The notes beneath the pieces were generated by a model that worked only from the letters and a program-made list of their open reading frames with translations, did not search any database and was not told where the DNA came from. Positions 45,125 to 53,773 of a DNA stretch of 64,000 nt are shown one piece after another. Both the position numbers and the translations under genes were made by a program. Within the stretch, counting starts at the first letter, position 1. Each line of letters begins with the position of its first letter. This DNA is from VYFG01 sp965213885 (lineage in GTDB: Bacteria > Pseudomonadota > Gammaproteobacteria > Arenicellales > Poriferihabitantaceae), in contig OZ243919.1 of the NCBI GenBank assembly GCA_965213885.1, positions 2,108,001-2,172,000 on the forward strand. Direction: 5' to 3'.

Positions 45125-45898
45125 ATGTCGGAACTGCACCAGGAAACGGTAATCAGCGTACATCACTGGACCGACCGTCTGTTCACTTTCCGCACCACGC
45201 GTGATTCCTCGCTGCGTTTCCGCAACGGCGAGTTCGCCATGGTGGGCATCGAGTTCGACGGCAAGCCGTTGCTGCGCGCCTACAGCATGACCAGCGCGAA
45301 CTACGAGGAATTTCTCGAGTTCTACAGCATCAAGGTTCCCGACGGCCCCCTGACCTCGCGGCTGCAGCACATCCAGGAGGGCGACAGGGTCTACGTGAGC
45401 AAGAAACCCACGGGGTCACTGCTCTGGGACCACCTGCGCCCGGGCAGGCATCTTTACCTGCTCAGCACCGGCACGGGGCTGGCGCCGTTCCTGTCCGTGA
45501 TCAAGGATCCGGACATCTACGAAAATTTCGAGAAAGTGGTCCTGGCTCACGGCTGCCGCTACATCAACGAACTGACCTACGAGAGGCTGATCACACACGA
45601 ACTGCAGAACAACGAGTTCTTCGGCGACAGTGTCCGGTCCAAGCTGGTCTACTATCCCGCCGTAACCAGGGAAGAGTTCAGGAACTTCGGCCGCCTCAAC
45701 ACCCTGATCGAAAGCGGCAAGCTGATGGCGGATGTCGGCCTGCCGGCCCTTTCCGTCGAGGATGACCGATTCATGCTCTGTGGCGGCCCGCACATGCTGA
45801 AAACCCTGAGCGGCATGCTCACCGACCTGGGTTTCCGGGAAACCCGCAGGAGCGATTACCGGGAATTCGTCGTGGAACGGGCTTTCGTGGACAAATAG
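45125..45898 (+). CDS. fpr: Ferredoxin/flavodoxin--NADP+ reductase
   Basis: A 257-residue FAD protein passing electrons between NADPH and ferredoxin or flavodoxin. FAD-binding RAYSMTSANYEEFLEFYSIK is followed by the NADP domain STGTGLAPFLSVI, VVLAHGCRYINELTY and FMLCGGPHMLKTL, with the C-terminal VERAFVDK. It belongs to the bacterial (subclass I) group like Azotobacter Fpr. The ATG at 45125 is taken; the frame extends 20 codons upstream without similarity. Confidence 0.93.
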   Translation: MSELHQETVISVHHWTDRLFTFRTTRDSSLRFRNGEFAMVGIEFDGKPLLRAYSMTSANYEEFLEFYSIKVPDGPLTSRLQHIQEGDRVYVSKKPTGSLLWDHLRPGRHLYLLSTGTGLAPFLSVIKDPDIYENFEKVVLAHGCRYINELTYERLITHELQNNEFFGDSVRSKLVYYPAVTREEFRNFGRLNTLIESGKLMADVGLPALSVEDDRFMLCGGPHMLKTLSGMLTDLGFRETRRSDYREFVVERAFVDK

Positions 45899-45977
45899 AC
45901 GTCCTCGCAGGCCGCGTCCGGCAAGCCGCAGGCGCCCCGCCGGATACAGGGAAATCCCGCCCCGGTTCTCCGGTCAC

Positions 45978-46691
45978 CTATCCCGCGGTCCGGATGCCCG
46001 CCGCGTACGCACCGGCCGCGATATCGTCAAGCCGGCTCCAGTCGGACTCGATCAATGCGCCGATCCCGTGGCGGATATCCGCCTCCACGGCGAAGCCGAG
46101 GGCGGTGGCGTCACGCCGTTCCAGCGCTTCGATGATCCCTACATGGCGATCACAGGTGCTGTAGCGGGACAGGTGCTCGCGGCTGAGAGTGTAGCGCAGG
46201 AAAGGACTGATCTGCAGCCAGACGCTCTCGATCAGCGGCAGGAAAACCTCGCCGCCCCCGACCCGGTACAGGGTGAAATGAAAATCCCGGTGAGTGACCA
46301 GATAACGCCTGTGGTCGCCGGCTTCGATCGCCTGGTCAATGGACCGGTTGAGACGGTCGAGGCGCATCACCTCCCGGTCCGTGATCCCCGGCATGGCATC
46401 GACGGCTGCCTGTCTCTCCAGGCAGATCCGGGCCCTCACCAACTCGGCAAGCTTTTCCCTGGTCATCACCGGGACGCTCACCCGCCCGGTTTCCGACAGG
46501 ATCAGCGCCCGTTCCGCCACCAGCCGCCGGAGCGCCTCGCGCACCGGCATCGGGCTGACGCCGAGATCTTCGGCAATGCCCCGGATGGTGACCGCCCTGC
46601 CGGGAACGAAATCACCATCGAGGATCGAACGACGGAGCGCCTGGTGGGTCCGTGACTGTAAAGACTGCGTGCCGGGCCGGGAACTGCCCAT
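45978..46691 (-). CDS. GntR family transcriptional regulator (FCD/FadR-VanR subgroup)
   Basis: 237 residues from the ATG at 46691, which follows GGAGG. The N-terminal winged helix (LRRSILDGDFVPGRAVTIRG, IAEDLGVSPMPVREALRRLV) is the GntR signature. The C-terminal all-helical FCD domain has LVRARICLERQAA and HRDFHFTLYR, with histidines suited to metal and ligand binding (DRHVGIIEALERRD). It is divergent from a class III aminotransferase gene, and a perfect palindrome lies between them, so it most likely controls that gene and itself. The inducer is probably an amine or amino acid linked to the enzyme. Confidence 0.88.
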   Translation of the reverse strand: MGSSRPGTQSLQSRTHQALRRSILDGDFVPGRAVTIRGIAEDLGVSPMPVREALRRLVAERALILSETGRVSVPVMTREKLAELVRARICLERQAAVDAMPGITDREVMRLDRLNRSIDQAIEAGDHRRYLVTHRDFHFTLYRVGGGEVFLPLIESVWLQISPFLRYTLSREHLSRYSTCDRHVGIIEALERRDATALGFAVEADIRHGIGALIESDWSRLDDIAAGAYAAGIRTAG

Positions 46692-46762
46692 CCTACCTCC
46701 AAGCACGTGTTCGTGATTTCCGACTATAGCCCGCCCGGACCCTTCCAGTCACCCGGATACGG

Positions 46763-46778
46763 ATTTGTGATCACAAAT
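46763..46778. promoter_or_regulatory. 16-bp perfect palindrome, likely GntR operator
   Basis: ATTTGTGATCACAAAT lies between the divergent gntR-type and aminotransferase genes. It is centred 84 bp before the aminotransferase start and ends 2 bp before its -35 element. Its TTGTNNNNACAA layout is typical of FCD-type GntR operators. Confidence 0.75.
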
Positions 46779-46780
46779 AA

Positions 46781-46809
46781 TTGCCTCAGGATCCGACGGC
46801 ACATACAAT
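46781..46809 (+). promoter_or_regulatory. Sigma-70-like promoter of the aminotransferase gene
   Basis: TTGCCT (46781-46786), 17-nt spacer, TACAAT (46804-46809), 37 bp before the ATG at 46847. Confidence 0.6.
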
Positions 46810-46846
46810 GCGATCACTTCATGCCGCCCCCTGCCGGAGCCACTTC

Positions 46847-48214
46847 ATGGAATCCTACGACACCCGCGAACTGCAAATCCTCGATGCCCGCCACCACCTG
46901 CATCCGTTCACGGACCATCGCGACCTGCACCGGTCCGGGGTGCGTATCATCACCGGGGCGGAAAACATCTATCTGTATGATTCCGAAGGAAAGAAATACA
47001 TCGACGGCATGTCTGGACTGTGGTGCGTGAACATCGGTTACGGCCGTACCGAACTGGCGGACGTGGCCAAGCACCAGATGGAGCAGCTTCCCTACTACAA
47101 CACCTTTTTCCAGACCTCCACCCCGCCTGCCATCGGGCTGGCCGAGATCCTCGCCGAAGTCACACCGCCACAGTTCAACCGGGTGTTCTTCGGCTGCAGC
47201 GGATCGGATGGGAATGACACCGTGATCCGCCTGGTGCGCTATTTCTGGGAACTCCAGGACCAGCCCAGGCGTACGGTGGTGATCAGCAGGGAAAACGCCT
47301 ACCATGGCAGCACCATGGCGGGCGCCAGCCTTGGCGGAATGCAGGCCATGCACGCAGTCGGCGGGCTTCCGATCCCGGATGTCGTGCACGTGGACCAGCC
47401 CTACCACTACCGGGAGGGCGGCGATCTGGACCCCGGCGAATTCGGGCTCCGGGCGGCACGCTCGCTGGAGGAGAAGATTCTCGAACTCGGGGCCGACAGG
47501 GTGGCCGCCTTCATCGGCGAACCCATCCAGGGCGCCGGCGGCGTGATCGTGCCGCCGGACACCTATTGGCCGGAGATCCAGCGCATCTGTCGCCAGTATG
47601 ACGTACTGCTGGTGGCGGACGAGGTCATCACCGGATTCGGCCGCACCGGCCAGTGGTTCGGATGCCAGGCGTTCGGTTTCGAGCCGGATATCATGACCAT
47701 GGCCAAGGCCCTTTCCTCGGGCTACCAGCCCATCGGCGCGGTCATGGTCTCCGACCGGATCGCCGGGGTCTTCGACCGGGAGAACCGGGAATTCACCCAT
47801 GGCTACACCTATTCGGGGCACCCCGTGGCCTGCGCGGTGGCACTCAAGAACCTGCAGATCATGCGCGATGAGCGAATCGTGGAAAACGCCCGCGACAACG
47901 TCATGGATTACCTGCAGGCGAGATTCCGGGAATTCTCCGGCCATCCGCTGGTGGGCGAAGCGCGCGGCATGGGGTTTCTCGGGGCCCTGGAACTGGTGAA
48001 GGACAAGCAGACCAGGGAGAAATTCGATGACAGGGGCAGTGCCGGCATCGCCTGCCGCGGCGTCTGTGCGGACAACGGCCTCATCATGCGCGCCATGGGG
48101 GATTCCATGATCCTGTGCCCGCCGCTGATCATCACCCGGCGCCAGGTGGACGAACTGATGGAGAAGATCGGTGCAAGCCTCGAAGGGACCGCCATGTTGC
48201 TCAGGGAGCACTAA
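46847..48214 (+). CDS. Class III aminotransferase, putrescine/omega-amine--pyruvate type (SpuC-like)
   Basis: 455 residues from the ATG at 46847 (CCGGAG upstream). Long stretches agree with polyamine-pyruvate aminotransferases of pseudomonads: LHPFTDHRDLH, LYDSEGKKYIDGMSGLWCVN, QLPYYNTFFQTSTPPA, GCSGSDGNDTVIRLVRYFW, ISRENAYHGSTMAGASLGGM, EPIQGAGGVIVPPD, ADEVITGFGRTGQWFG and the PLP lysine in MAKALSSGYQPIGAV. It should move the terminal amino group of putrescine, cadaverine or a similar omega-amine to pyruvate. No downstream dehydrogenase gene is adjacent. Expected to be controlled by the divergent GntR regulator. Confidence 0.87.
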   Translation: MESYDTRELQILDARHHLHPFTDHRDLHRSGVRIITGAENIYLYDSEGKKYIDGMSGLWCVNIGYGRTELADVAKHQMEQLPYYNTFFQTSTPPAIGLAEILAEVTPPQFNRVFFGCSGSDGNDTVIRLVRYFWELQDQPRRTVVISRENAYHGSTMAGASLGGMQAMHAVGGLPIPDVVHVDQPYHYREGGDLDPGEFGLRAARSLEEKILELGADRVAAFIGEPIQGAGGVIVPPDTYWPEIQRICRQYDVLLVADEVITGFGRTGQWFGCQAFGFEPDIMTMAKALSSGYQPIGAVMVSDRIAGVFDRENREFTHGYTYSGHPVACAVALKNLQIMRDERIVENARDNVMDYLQARFREFSGHPLVGEARGMGFLGALELVKDKQTREKFDDRGSAGIACRGVCADNGLIMRAMGDSMILCPPLIITRRQVDELMEKIGASLEGTAMLLREH

Positions 48215-48302
48215 AGGGTCGTTCTCGACCATATCCCGGGCTGGTTTCGGGCCGGATCATTTTTTACAATTACCCACCCACCCAGGAAGCCAGTGAACCG
48301 GC

Positions 48303-49235
48303 ATGTCTTCCAAGCCCGCAGCAGTACCGCCACCGGATGCAGAAGAGCCGGATAACGGCACCACCCGGAGAATCAAAGGCATTCCCCATATCTACTACGA
48401 CGGGTACTGGATTCGCTACTACAACCCACCGGAAGACACCCTGGCCGAAAAGAAACGCCTCATTGACGTGCTGACCAAGCGCACCTTTCATCACACCGAA
48501 GCGGGAATCAACACCCCGGGCGAGAGACTGGAACTGGCGCGGGAGGCTTTTGAGCACGAAGGCAACCCCCAGCGCAAGCGCGTGAATGCCGCCATGCTTG
48601 CCGGCGCCCTGTTCAACCGTGCCACGGATATCTTTACCACGATCGTGGATCTCGAGCAGAAGGGCATCAAAATCACCCGGGACAATGCGCTGATGGTGCA
48701 ATGTTCGAAATGTTTCTCGGAGGCACTGGATCTGTCCAAGAACGTGCTCCATCACAGCGGCGAGGAAGGGGTGGACGAACTCTGGGGAGAGCCCGTCAAG
48801 GTGTTCACGATGCCCATCGGGGACTACTACACCAGCCGCTACCGCAAGATCGCCCAAGCCATGCGGGAAATCGACCTGATCGGCGACACCCTGAAATGCA
48901 CGCTCAGAATCCACGACAGTTTCGCTGCGGCGCATCCGCTGATCGACGACTTCGTCAGTATCGCCAAGAAGGAATGCGAAATCCTGCGAAGCGACACGGG
49001 GTATTATCAGGTGTGGCCGGAATTCGTGGCCGACGGCGAGAAACTGACCGAATTCCTGGCACCGATTCCCCGCGGCGCGAACAGCACCCTCGAGCGGCAC
49101 ATCAAGCGCGGCACCCTGCTGCTGCGCGGCGGCAAGAACCTCATCACCTGGATTGCCAATGTCCGCGTCCCCATGCCGGTCAGCACCCAGTCCTTTCTCG
49201 AACGGTGCGAGCAATACCGTGACAGCGTCACCTGA
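48303..49235 (+). CDS. Uncharacterised protein, 310 residues
   Basis: I do not recognise the family. It has no signal peptide or membrane segment. It starts with a proline-rich, flexible N-terminus, then RIKGIPHIYYDGYWIRYYN, followed by mostly helical sequence (EKKRLIDVLTKRTFHHTEAG, NAAMLAGALFNRATDIFTTI, YTSRYRKIAQAMREIDLIGD). It ends with STLERHIKRGTLLLRGGKNL. A CSKC pair occurs mid-protein (VQCSKCFSEAL). Codon use looks like that of the neighbours, so the gene seems native. A TACAAT at 48265-48270 may be its -10 element. It lies just upstream of the glycine cleavage operon. Confidence 0.75.
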   Translation: MSSKPAAVPPPDAEEPDNGTTRRIKGIPHIYYDGYWIRYYNPPEDTLAEKKRLIDVLTKRTFHHTEAGINTPGERLELAREAFEHEGNPQRKRVNAAMLAGALFNRATDIFTTIVDLEQKGIKITRDNALMVQCSKCFSEALDLSKNVLHHSGEEGVDELWGEPVKVFTMPIGDYYTSRYRKIAQAMREIDLIGDTLKCTLRIHDSFAAAHPLIDDFVSIAKKECEILRSDTGYYQVWPEFVADGEKLTEFLAPIPRGANSTLERHIKRGTLLLRGGKNLITWIANVRVPMPVSTQSFLERCEQYRDSVT

Positions 49236-49304
49236 TTCCGCCCGCGTCCTCACCTCCGGACGCAGGCCGATGCCATTGAAACCCGAATTCCCGTCCCCGG
49301 AGAC

Positions 49305-50432
49305 ATGAACCAAGAGACATCTCTCAGGCAAACCCCGCTGCATGCGTTGCACCTTCGACTGGGTGCCAGAATGGTTCCCTTCGCCGGTTACGACATGCCG
49401 GTGAGCTATCCGGGCGGCATCATGTCGGAACATCGTCATACCCGGGACATGGCGGGCCTCTTCGACGTCTCGCACATGGGCCTGATCGAGGTGCGCGGGA
49501 AGAATGTCGCCGCCAGACTGGAAACCGAGCTGCCGGTGGACTTGATCGGCCTGCCGGTGGGCCGGCAGAGATACGCCCTGCTGCTCAATGACGACGGCGG
49601 TATCCGCGATGATCTGATGGCGGTCAACCGTGGGGAGTGCTTCTGGCTTGTGGTGAACGCGGCGTGCCGGCACACGGACCTGGCCTACCTGGAACGGAAG
49701 CTCGGCGCCTGGCTGGATTTTACCCTGCGCGAGGACCTCGCCCTGCTGGCACTGCAGGGGCCCGCCTCACCCGGCGCCCTGGCCGCCGTGGGTGCCGACG
49801 CGGACGCGCTGACGGGGATGAAGTTCATGCAGGTCGGGGGCATGCACCTGGCCGGTGCGGATTGTCTGGTATCCCGCTCCGGCTACACCGGTGAGGACGG
49901 TTTCGAGATTTCGCTGCCGGCAGACCGGGCCGCATCCCTGGCCGGGGCACTGCTTGAACAGGCCGCCGTCGCACCGGTCGGACTGGGTGCGCGGGACTCG
50001 CTGCGACTGGAAGCGGGCCTTTGCCTGTACGGCCAGGACATCGGTCCCGAAACCAGTCCCGTCGAGGCCGGACTCCACTGGGCCATCTCCCCGGCCCGGC
50101 GTTCCGGCGGCGCACGCCCGGGAGGATTTCCCGGCGCGGACCGGATTCTGGGTGAACTGGACTGGGGAGCGGAGCGCCGGCTCGTCGGACTGCTGCCGGA
50201 GGGCCGTGCGCCCATTCGAGCCGGTTCGCCGCTGTTCGGTGAAAACGGGGAGGCGCTCGGCGAAATCACCAGCGGTGGCTTCGGCCCAACGCTGGAACGA
50301 CCACTCAGCATGGGTTATGTTCCGGCACACCATGCACGGCCCGGGACCATGCTGACTGCCGAGGTGCGCGGAAGACGAATACCGGTTTCCGTGGCCGCGA
50401 TGCCTTTCGTGCCCCGGCGGTACTACCGTTGA
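49305..50432 (+). CDS. gcvT: Glycine cleavage system T protein (aminomethyltransferase)
   Basis: 375 residues. Takes the aminomethyl group from lipoyl-GcvH onto tetrahydrofolate and frees ammonia. Signatures: TPLHALHLRLGARMVPFAGY, HRHTRDMAGLFDVSHMG, LLNDDGGIRDDLMAV, SRSGYTGEDGFEISLP and GLGARDSLRLEAGLCLYGQD. The C-terminal barrel includes GEITSGGFGPTLERPLSMGY. Opens the gcvT-gcvH-gcvP-lipA run, with gaps of 48 and 35 bp and a 1-bp overlap. Confidence 0.97.
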   Translation: MNQETSLRQTPLHALHLRLGARMVPFAGYDMPVSYPGGIMSEHRHTRDMAGLFDVSHMGLIEVRGKNVAARLETELPVDLIGLPVGRQRYALLLNDDGGIRDDLMAVNRGECFWLVVNAACRHTDLAYLERKLGAWLDFTLREDLALLALQGPASPGALAAVGADADALTGMKFMQVGGMHLAGADCLVSRSGYTGEDGFEISLPADRAASLAGALLEQAAVAPVGLGARDSLRLEAGLCLYGQDIGPETSPVEAGLHWAISPARRSGGARPGGFPGADRILGELDWGAERRLVGLLPEGRAPIRAGSPLFGENGEALGEITSGGFGPTLERPLSMGYVPAHHARPGTMLTAEVRGRRIPVSVAAMPFVPRRYYR

Positions 50433-50480
50433 CCCCCCGGTCAGCATTGAACACGATATCACACGCAATCGGAGCAGGTT

Positions 50481-50855
50481 ATGAGCATGAAATACACCCG
50501 TGACCACGAATGGGCCCTGCTGGACGGAAACCTGGTGACGGTGGGAATCACCGACTATGCCCAGGGACAGCTGGGAGATGTGGTTTTCGTCGATCTTCCG
50601 GAAGTGGGACGCGAACTCGCCACCGGTGAGGATGCGGCAGTTGTGGAATCCGTCAAGGCCGCGGGAGAGGTCAAGGCACCCGTCTCCGGCAAAGTGGTGG
50701 AGGTCAATGAGTCCCTGTCGGATGAACCGGAAGCCGTCAACGACGACCCCGTGGGCAGCGGCTGGTTCTACAGGATACTTCCGTCGAATCCCGAGGAGTT
50801 CGACAGTCTCATGGACGAGAGCGCCTACCGGGAACTGCTCGCTTCGCTCGATTGA
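50481..50855 (+). CDS. gcvH: Glycine cleavage system H protein
   Basis: A 124-residue lipoyl carrier that shuttles the aminomethyl group between GcvP, GcvT and the L protein. The lipoylation site is VVESVKAAGEV with Lys59 as acceptor. Other fixed parts are YTRDHEWALLDGN, VGITDYAQGQLGDVVFVDLP and GSGWFYRI. The start at 50481 is preceded by GGAGCAGGTT. Substrate of the LipA encoded at the end of the same cluster. Confidence 0.97.
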   Translation: MSMKYTRDHEWALLDGNLVTVGITDYAQGQLGDVVFVDLPEVGRELATGEDAAVVESVKAAGEVKAPVSGKVVEVNESLSDEPEAVNDDPVGSGWFYRILPSNPEEFDSLMDESAYRELLASLD

Positions 50856-50890
50856 CCCCCTTCCCCGACCGCACCACCGGACCAGCCGAT

Positions 50891-53773
50891 ATGCCCAGAG
50901 CCGACGATTTCACCCGGCGCCACATCGGACCCAATCCCGAGGACATCGCCGCGATGCTCGGTACGCTGGACCTCGAGTCAATGGACGAGCTGATCGAGCA
51001 GACCATCCCCGCCTCGATCCGCAGCGACACGCCCTTCGAACTGCCGGAGTCGCTGGACGAAAACCGGCTCAACAAGCTTTCGCGGCAGATCTCGTCGGAG
51101 AACACCTCCGCCATCTCCATGATCGGCATGGGCTACTACGGCACCGTCACGCCACCGGTCATCCGGCGCAACGTGATGGAGAACCCGGACTGGTACACCG
51201 CCTACACACCCTACCAGCCCGAGGTCAGCCAGGCTCGGCTCGAAGTGCTGATCACTTTCCAGCAGATGGTCATGGATCTCACCTCCCTTGGCCTTGCCAA
51301 CGCCTCCATGCTGGACGAGGCGACCGCCGCCGCGGAAGCCATGATGATGGCCCGGCGCGTCGGCAAGAACAAGAGCAACCGCTTTTTCGTCGACGAGGAC
51401 TGCTTTCCCCAGACCATTGCCGTGGTACAGACCCGGGCCGAGCCGATGGGCATCGAGGTCGTGGTGGGCGACCTCAGCACCCTCTCCCACGGCGAGTATT
51501 TTGCCGGGCTGCTGCAGTACCCGGGCTGCTCCGGCCAGATCCGCGACTTCCATTGGGAAATCCGGCAACTGAAATCCACCGACGGTCTCGTGGTCATGGC
51601 CGCGGACCTGCTGGCGCTGACTCAGCTCAAGCCCCCGGGGGAGCTCGGCGCCGACATTGCCGTGGGCAGTACCCAGCGCTTCGGCGTCCCGATGGGATTC
51701 GGCGGACCCCATGCCGCCTATTTTGCCACCCACGACACCTACAAGCGTGCGGTCCCGGGGCGGCTGATCGGGGTCAGCGTGGACAGCAACGGCCGCCCGG
51801 CCTACCGCATGGCGCTGCAGACCCGCGAGCAGCATATCCGCAGGGACAAGGCAAACAGCAATATCTGCACCTCGCAGGTACTGCTCGCCATCATGGCGAC
51901 CCTGTACGCCCAGTATCACGGACCGGAGGGCCTGGACCGCATCGCCAGGTCGGTCAACCGGCTCACCCGGGCGCTGGCGACGGGCCTGGGGGAAATCGGC
52001 TTCAGCATTGTCCACGAGTCGTACTTCGACACCATCATCGTGCGGACACCCGGGCGGGCGGACTACTTTATCGACAAGGCGGAACAGGCGCGCTACAACC
52101 TCCGGCGGGTGGACGGCGACCATGTGGGGATCAGCCTGGACGAAACCGTCAACCGGGCGAAAGCCGAGGGACTGATTCACGTCTTTGCGGGCACCACCCC
52201 GGAGCAGGTCAGCGGGGTGATCTTCGACCGTGACCTGGCGCAGTCCATTCCGGACAACCTGTGCCGCACCAGCGAATACCTGACACATCCGCACTTCCAC
52301 AGGTACCGCAGCGAGACCGAGTTCATGCGCTACCTGCGCAAGACCGCGGCCAAGGATGTGACCCTCGCGCGCTCGATGATCCCGCTGGGCTCCTGCACCA
52401 TGAAGCTCAATGCCGCCAGTGAAATGGAATCGATTTCCAATCCGCAGTACGCGCATATCCATCCGTTCGCACCGGAAAAGCATACCCGCGGCTATCAACG
52501 CATCATCCGCGAACTCGACGCCCTGCTGTGCGAGATCACCGGCTTCAGCGCCTTCTCCTTCCAACCCAACGCCGGCTCGCAGGGTGAATACTCGGGACTG
52601 CTCTGCATCCGTGCCCTGCACCGCGCCCATGGCGAGGACCATCGCAATGTCTGCCTCATCCCTTCATCCGCCCACGGCACCAATCCGGCCAGTGCGGTGA
52701 TGGCCGGCATGAAGGTGGTGGTGGTGAAATGCGACCATGACGGCAATATCGATATCGAGGATTTCCGCGTGAAGGCGGCCGACCATGCCGACAACCTCGC
52801 CGCCACCATGGTGACCTACCCATCCACCCACGGGGTGTTCGAGGAGTCCATCCGGGACATCTGCAATATCGTCCACCAGCACGGCGGCCAGGTGTACATG
52901 GACGGCGCCAACATGAACGCCATGGTGGGCATCTGCCGCCCCGCCGAGATCGGCGCCGATGTCATGCATCTCAATCTGCACAAGACCTTCGCCATACCCC
53001 ACGGCGGCGGCGGACCCGGCATGGGCCCCATCGGCGTGCGCGAGCACCTGATGCCGTTCCTGCCGAACCATCCCGTGGTCAGCTGCAACAATCACGGCTC
53101 CAGCCCCCTCGGAACGGTATCCGCGGCACCCTGGGGTTCGCCGCTGATCCTGATCATATCCTGGGCCTACATCAAGTTGCTCGGCACCTACGGCCTCAAC
53201 CGCTCCACCAGGGTGGCGATCCTCAATGCGAACTACATCGCCCACCGGCTGGACCCTCACTTTCCCGTGGTCTACCGCGGCAATCATGACCGGGTTGCCC
53301 ACGAATGCGTGGTGGATCTGGCCCCGCTCAAGTCCACCAGCGGCATCACCGTGGAGGACGTGGCCAAGCGGCTGGTGGATTACGGGTTCCATGCCCCGAC
53401 GATGTCCTGGCCCGTACCGGATTCCCTCATGATCGAGCCCACGGAGAGCGAGTCCCTGGAAGAGATCGACCGTTTCTGTGAAGCCATGATCCGGATCCGC
53501 GAGGAAATCCGTGAAATCGAGGATGGCATGGCGGACCGCGAAAACAACCTGCTGAAGAACGCACCCCACAGCTACCACCTTCTGGTGGAAGACGAGTGGA
53601 ACCTGCCCTACAGCCGCGAACGGGCGTTCTTCCCCACCAGGGAGATGCGGGAAAACAAGTACTGGCCGCCGGTGGGCCGGGTGGACAATGTCCACGGCGA
53701 CCGCCACCTGGTCTGCACCTGTCCGCCGCTGTCCGCCTATGAAGAGCCGGAAGCCGGCAAAGGAGACCGCTGA
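50891..53773 (+). CDS. gcvP: Glycine dehydrogenase (decarboxylating), P protein
   Basis: A 960-residue single-chain PLP enzyme that decarboxylates glycine and loads the aminomethyl group onto GcvH. Key regions: FTRRHIGPNPEDIAAML, GMGYYGTVTPPVIRRNVMEN, SLGLANASMLDEATAAAEAM, IPLGSCTMKLNAASEM and the PLP site HLNLHKTFAIPHGGGGPGMG (Lys698). The frame opens at a TTG at 50852 overlapping gcvH, but the ATG at 50891 (MPRADDFTRRHIGP) fits the family. Length is close to E. coli GcvP. Confidence 0.97.
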   Translation: MPRADDFTRRHIGPNPEDIAAMLGTLDLESMDELIEQTIPASIRSDTPFELPESLDENRLNKLSRQISSENTSAISMIGMGYYGTVTPPVIRRNVMENPDWYTAYTPYQPEVSQARLEVLITFQQMVMDLTSLGLANASMLDEATAAAEAMMMARRVGKNKSNRFFVDEDCFPQTIAVVQTRAEPMGIEVVVGDLSTLSHGEYFAGLLQYPGCSGQIRDFHWEIRQLKSTDGLVVMAADLLALTQLKPPGELGADIAVGSTQRFGVPMGFGGPHAAYFATHDTYKRAVPGRLIGVSVDSNGRPAYRMALQTREQHIRRDKANSNICTSQVLLAIMATLYAQYHGPEGLDRIARSVNRLTRALATGLGEIGFSIVHESYFDTIIVRTPGRADYFIDKAEQARYNLRRVDGDHVGISLDETVNRAKAEGLIHVFAGTTPEQVSGVIFDRDLAQSIPDNLCRTSEYLTHPHFHRYRSETEFMRYLRKTAAKDVTLARSMIPLGSCTMKLNAASEMESISNPQYAHIHPFAPEKHTRGYQRIIRELDALLCEITGFSAFSFQPNAGSQGEYSGLLCIRALHRAHGEDHRNVCLIPSSAHGTNPASAVMAGMKVVVVKCDHDGNIDIEDFRVKAADHADNLAATMVTYPSTHGVFEESIRDICNIVHQHGGQVYMDGANMNAMVGICRPAEIGADVMHLNLHKTFAIPHGGGGPGMGPIGVREHLMPFLPNHPVVSCNNHGSSPLGTVSAAPWGSPLILIISWAYIKLLGTYGLNRSTRVAILNANYIAHRLDPHFPVVYRGNHDRVAHECVVDLAPLKSTSGITVEDVAKRLVDYGFHAPTMSWPVPDSLMIEPTESESLEEIDRFCEAMIRIREEIREIEDGMADRENNLLKNAPHSYHLLVEDEWNLPYSRERAFFPTREMRENKYWPPVGRVDNVHGDRHLVCTCPPLSAYEEPEAGKGDR

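Noticed and set aside
49305..49345. CTCTCAGGCAAA near the gcvT start resembles the conserved core of a glycine riboswitch.
   Set aside because: The match lies inside the gcvT coding sequence (SLRQTP) and the other conserved part (GCCGAAGG-GCAA) is not found in the 69-bp gap upstream. Taken as chance.
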